Shown: positions 52,225 to 53,422 of the stretch, piece by piece | Position numbering within the stretch: the stretch's first letter is position 1 | Layout: every line of letters begins with the position of its first letter | Source of the DNA: Coleofasciculus sp. FACHB-T130 | GTDB taxonomy: Bacteria > Cyanobacteriota > Cyanobacteriia > Cyanobacteriales > FACHB-T130 | DNA: 53,422 nt | Assembly (NCBI RefSeq): GCF_014695375.1 | Contig: NZ_JACJOG010000047.1 | Span: 1-53,422, forward strand | Direction of reading: 5' to 3' | The notes under the pieces: generated by a model | What the model was told of the DNA's origin: nothing | Databases searched by the model: none | What the model saw: only the letters and a program-made list of their open reading frames with translations | Translations under genes and position numbers: made by a program

Positions 52225-53262
52225 ATGTCGCAGATGGAAGAACTTCGACAGCTAATTCTAAATTCTTTAGATGAAACAGAACTCTCTCTGGGAGGCAAAC
52301 AGCTCGCATCTCTACCAGCAGAAATTGGGCAATTGCATTCTTTGACAAAACTCAATCTGAGCTTAAACCAGCTTGCATCCTTGCCAGCAGAGATTGGGCG
52401 ACTACATTCTTTGACAAAACTCAATCTGAGCTTAAACCAGCTTGCATCCTTGCCAGCAGAGATTGGGCAACTACATTCTTTGACAAAACTCAATCTGAGC
52501 TTAAACCAGCTTGCATCCTTGCCAGCAGAAATTGGGCAACTGCATTCCTTGAAATATCTCAATCTGAGCTTAAACCAGCTTGCATCCCTACCAGCAAAAA
52601 TTGGGCAACTGCATTCTTTGACATATCTCGATTTGAAGTACAACCAACTGGCATCCTTGCCAGCAGAAATTGGGCAATTGCATTCCTTGACATATCTCTA
52701 TCTGGAAGGCAACCAGCTTGCATCCCTACCAGAAAAAATTGGGCAACTGCATTCCTTGAGAGAGCTAGATTTGGGTGACAACCAGTTCGCATCCCTGCCA
52801 CCAGAGATCGGGCAACTACATTCCTTGACATATCTCAATCTGAGTGACGATTCCATTCAAGATTTATCGCTGTTAGCCAACCATCCCAATCCAGAACTGA
52901 GGGTTGATTGTTTTGGTGTTGAGCTTCCTCGCCGCTATTGGACGCACCTGAACCAGTGGCAAGCCGAATGGCTGCTGACAGAACCCAATGCGGAAGTCCG
53001 GCGAGTGTTGATTCAGCAGATTGGTTGCGATCGCATTTGTCAGCAGTTGGCAACCCAAACAATCGATACCTGGCGCGAATATACCCTGCTCAAAATTGAT
53101 GCAGACGTTGATGTCGAACCCATTCATCTGCTGAAAATGACCTGTCCCAGCACAAACCATCTTCACGTCCTGCGCGTTCCACCCACCCTCACCTCTGCCA
53201 GAGAGGCGATTTGCTGGGTAAACTGGGACGTTGACCCAGAAGCATTTGCCGTCGAAACCTAA
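52225..53262 (+). CDS. Leucine-rich-repeat protein with DUF6745-like C-terminus
   Basis: 345 residues. Residues 15-210 contain eight LRR units of 23 residues of the form NQLASLPAEIGQLHSLTKL. Units 2-5 are almost identical. The C-terminal ~130 residues (LPRRYWTHLNQWQAEWLLTE through TSAREAICWVNWDVDPEAFA) match a cyanobacterial domain (DUF6745-like) often found after LRRs. No signal peptide or kinase is present, so it is probably a cytoplasmic protein-interaction module. Function unknown. Confidence 0.88.
   Translation: MSQMEELRQLILNSLDETELSLGGKQLASLPAEIGQLHSLTKLNLSLNQLASLPAEIGRLHSLTKLNLSLNQLASLPAEIGQLHSLTKLNLSLNQLASLPAEIGQLHSLKYLNLSLNQLASLPAKIGQLHSLTYLDLKYNQLASLPAEIGQLHSLTYLYLEGNQLASLPEKIGQLHSLRELDLGDNQFASLPPEIGQLHSLTYLNLSDDSIQDLSLLANHPNPELRVDCFGVELPRRYWTHLNQWQAEWLLTEPNAEVRRVLIQQIGCDRICQQLATQTIDTWREYTLLKIDADVDVEPIHLLKMTCPSTNHLHVLRVPPTLTSAREAICWVNWDVDPEAFAVET
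52290..52850 (+). repeat. 69-bp coding repeats of the LRR gene
   Basis: About eight units in phase with the LRR. Several are nearly identical in DNA (CTCAATCTGAGCTTAAACCA recurs at about 69-base spacing). Such DNA identity lets units be gained or lost by slippage. Confidence 0.9.
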
Positions 53263-53422
53263 ATCGACTCCTACATGGGAAATTTGCACTTGAACGTGAA
53301 ATTAACAGCTCAGGACTTACGCAGGTACGCTATAGGTAGTGGCATAGGGGCTGATAGAGCTACATCAAAAAAAACTAATTAATTGAGCCTGAGCATGTTA
53401 GTCTCAAGTCGAGTAGAGATTG

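Noticed and set aside
52206-52831. Repeating minus-strand open frames (CSCPISAGKDASWFKL type)
   Set aside because: Mirror image of the LRR coding repeats; the sense frame has clear LRR and C-terminal domains.
1-53422. GCGATCGC octamers as regulatory sites
   Set aside because: HIP1 is spread through genes and spacers alike in cyanobacterial genomes; no promoter meaning can be read from its position.
1-53422. tRNA, rRNA, tmRNA or riboswitch
   Set aside because: No cloverleaf T-loop signature or known riboswitch core was recognised by eye; a covariance-model scan would be needed to exclude them.

Overview
The window looks like chromosome of a filamentous beta-cyanobacterium, probably an oscillatorialean (Coleofasciculus or Microcoleus-like). 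The evidence is the very frequent HIP1 octamer GCGATCGC, a beta-carboxysome operon ccmK-K-L-M-N-O, an NDH-1 CO2-uptake operon ndhF4-ndhD4-cupB, class III PHA synthase genes phaE/phaC, a one-helix high-light-inducible protein, and short cyanobacterial repeats such as TTACCAATTACC. Species is inference; no rRNA or tRNA gene was seen.

0-10.2 kb: tail of an IS630-type transposase at the left edge; a macrodomain protein; trpS; an overlapping pair of a MetF-like protein and an isochorismatase-fold hydrolase; a TPR-AAA+ ATPase followed by two paralogous TPR-membrane proteins, with a vestige of the ATPase 3' end between them that records a tandem duplication; then an ECF sigma/anti-sigma pair on the minus strand.

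10.4-13.8 kb: phaE-phaC and a Crp-type regulator. 14.6-19.9 kb: a HAD phosphatase with a small partner and a second 3'-end remnant, a FAD amine oxidase, a DUF4383 membrane protein, a HLIP and two small acidic proteins.

20-29.5 kb: an accessory, decaying stretch. Intact genes (aldo/keto reductase, GNAT, CurA-type reductase, SnoaL-like protein, CheB-like methylesterase, VKOR-like protein) are mixed with debris: two catalase 3' remnants, a VapC toxin cut by an AIPR phage-defence gene, a Rossmann-fold stub, a broken FUSC transporter, a methyltransferase stub and a tail of unknown type.

29.7-40.4 kb: a lone receiver and a histidine kinase, then the second PHA block (phaP, phaA, a hemerythrin protein, phaB, an alpha/beta hydrolase), and a duplicated membrane-anchored SDR pair around two acidic proteins (one DUF6335).

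40.5-52.1 kb: the CO2-concentrating superlocus. ndhF4-ndhD4-cupB (minus) diverges from ccmK2-ccmK1-ccmL-ccmM-ccmN-ccmO (plus) across a 0.67 kb promoter region, followed by a CmpR-like LysR regulator. NDH-1/CupB converts CO2 to bicarbonate, the Ccm proteins build the carboxysome, and the LysR protein is a plausible sensor. The window ends with a leucine-rich-repeat protein whose repeats are nearly identical at the DNA level.

The best candidates for something little described are the TPR-AAA+/TPR-membrane module (4.6-8.6 kb), the AIPR nuclease sitting in a toxin-antitoxin locus (23.0-25.1 kb), and the four-module CcmM with a cysteine pair only in the last module. All similarity claims come from reading the sequence; no search was run.
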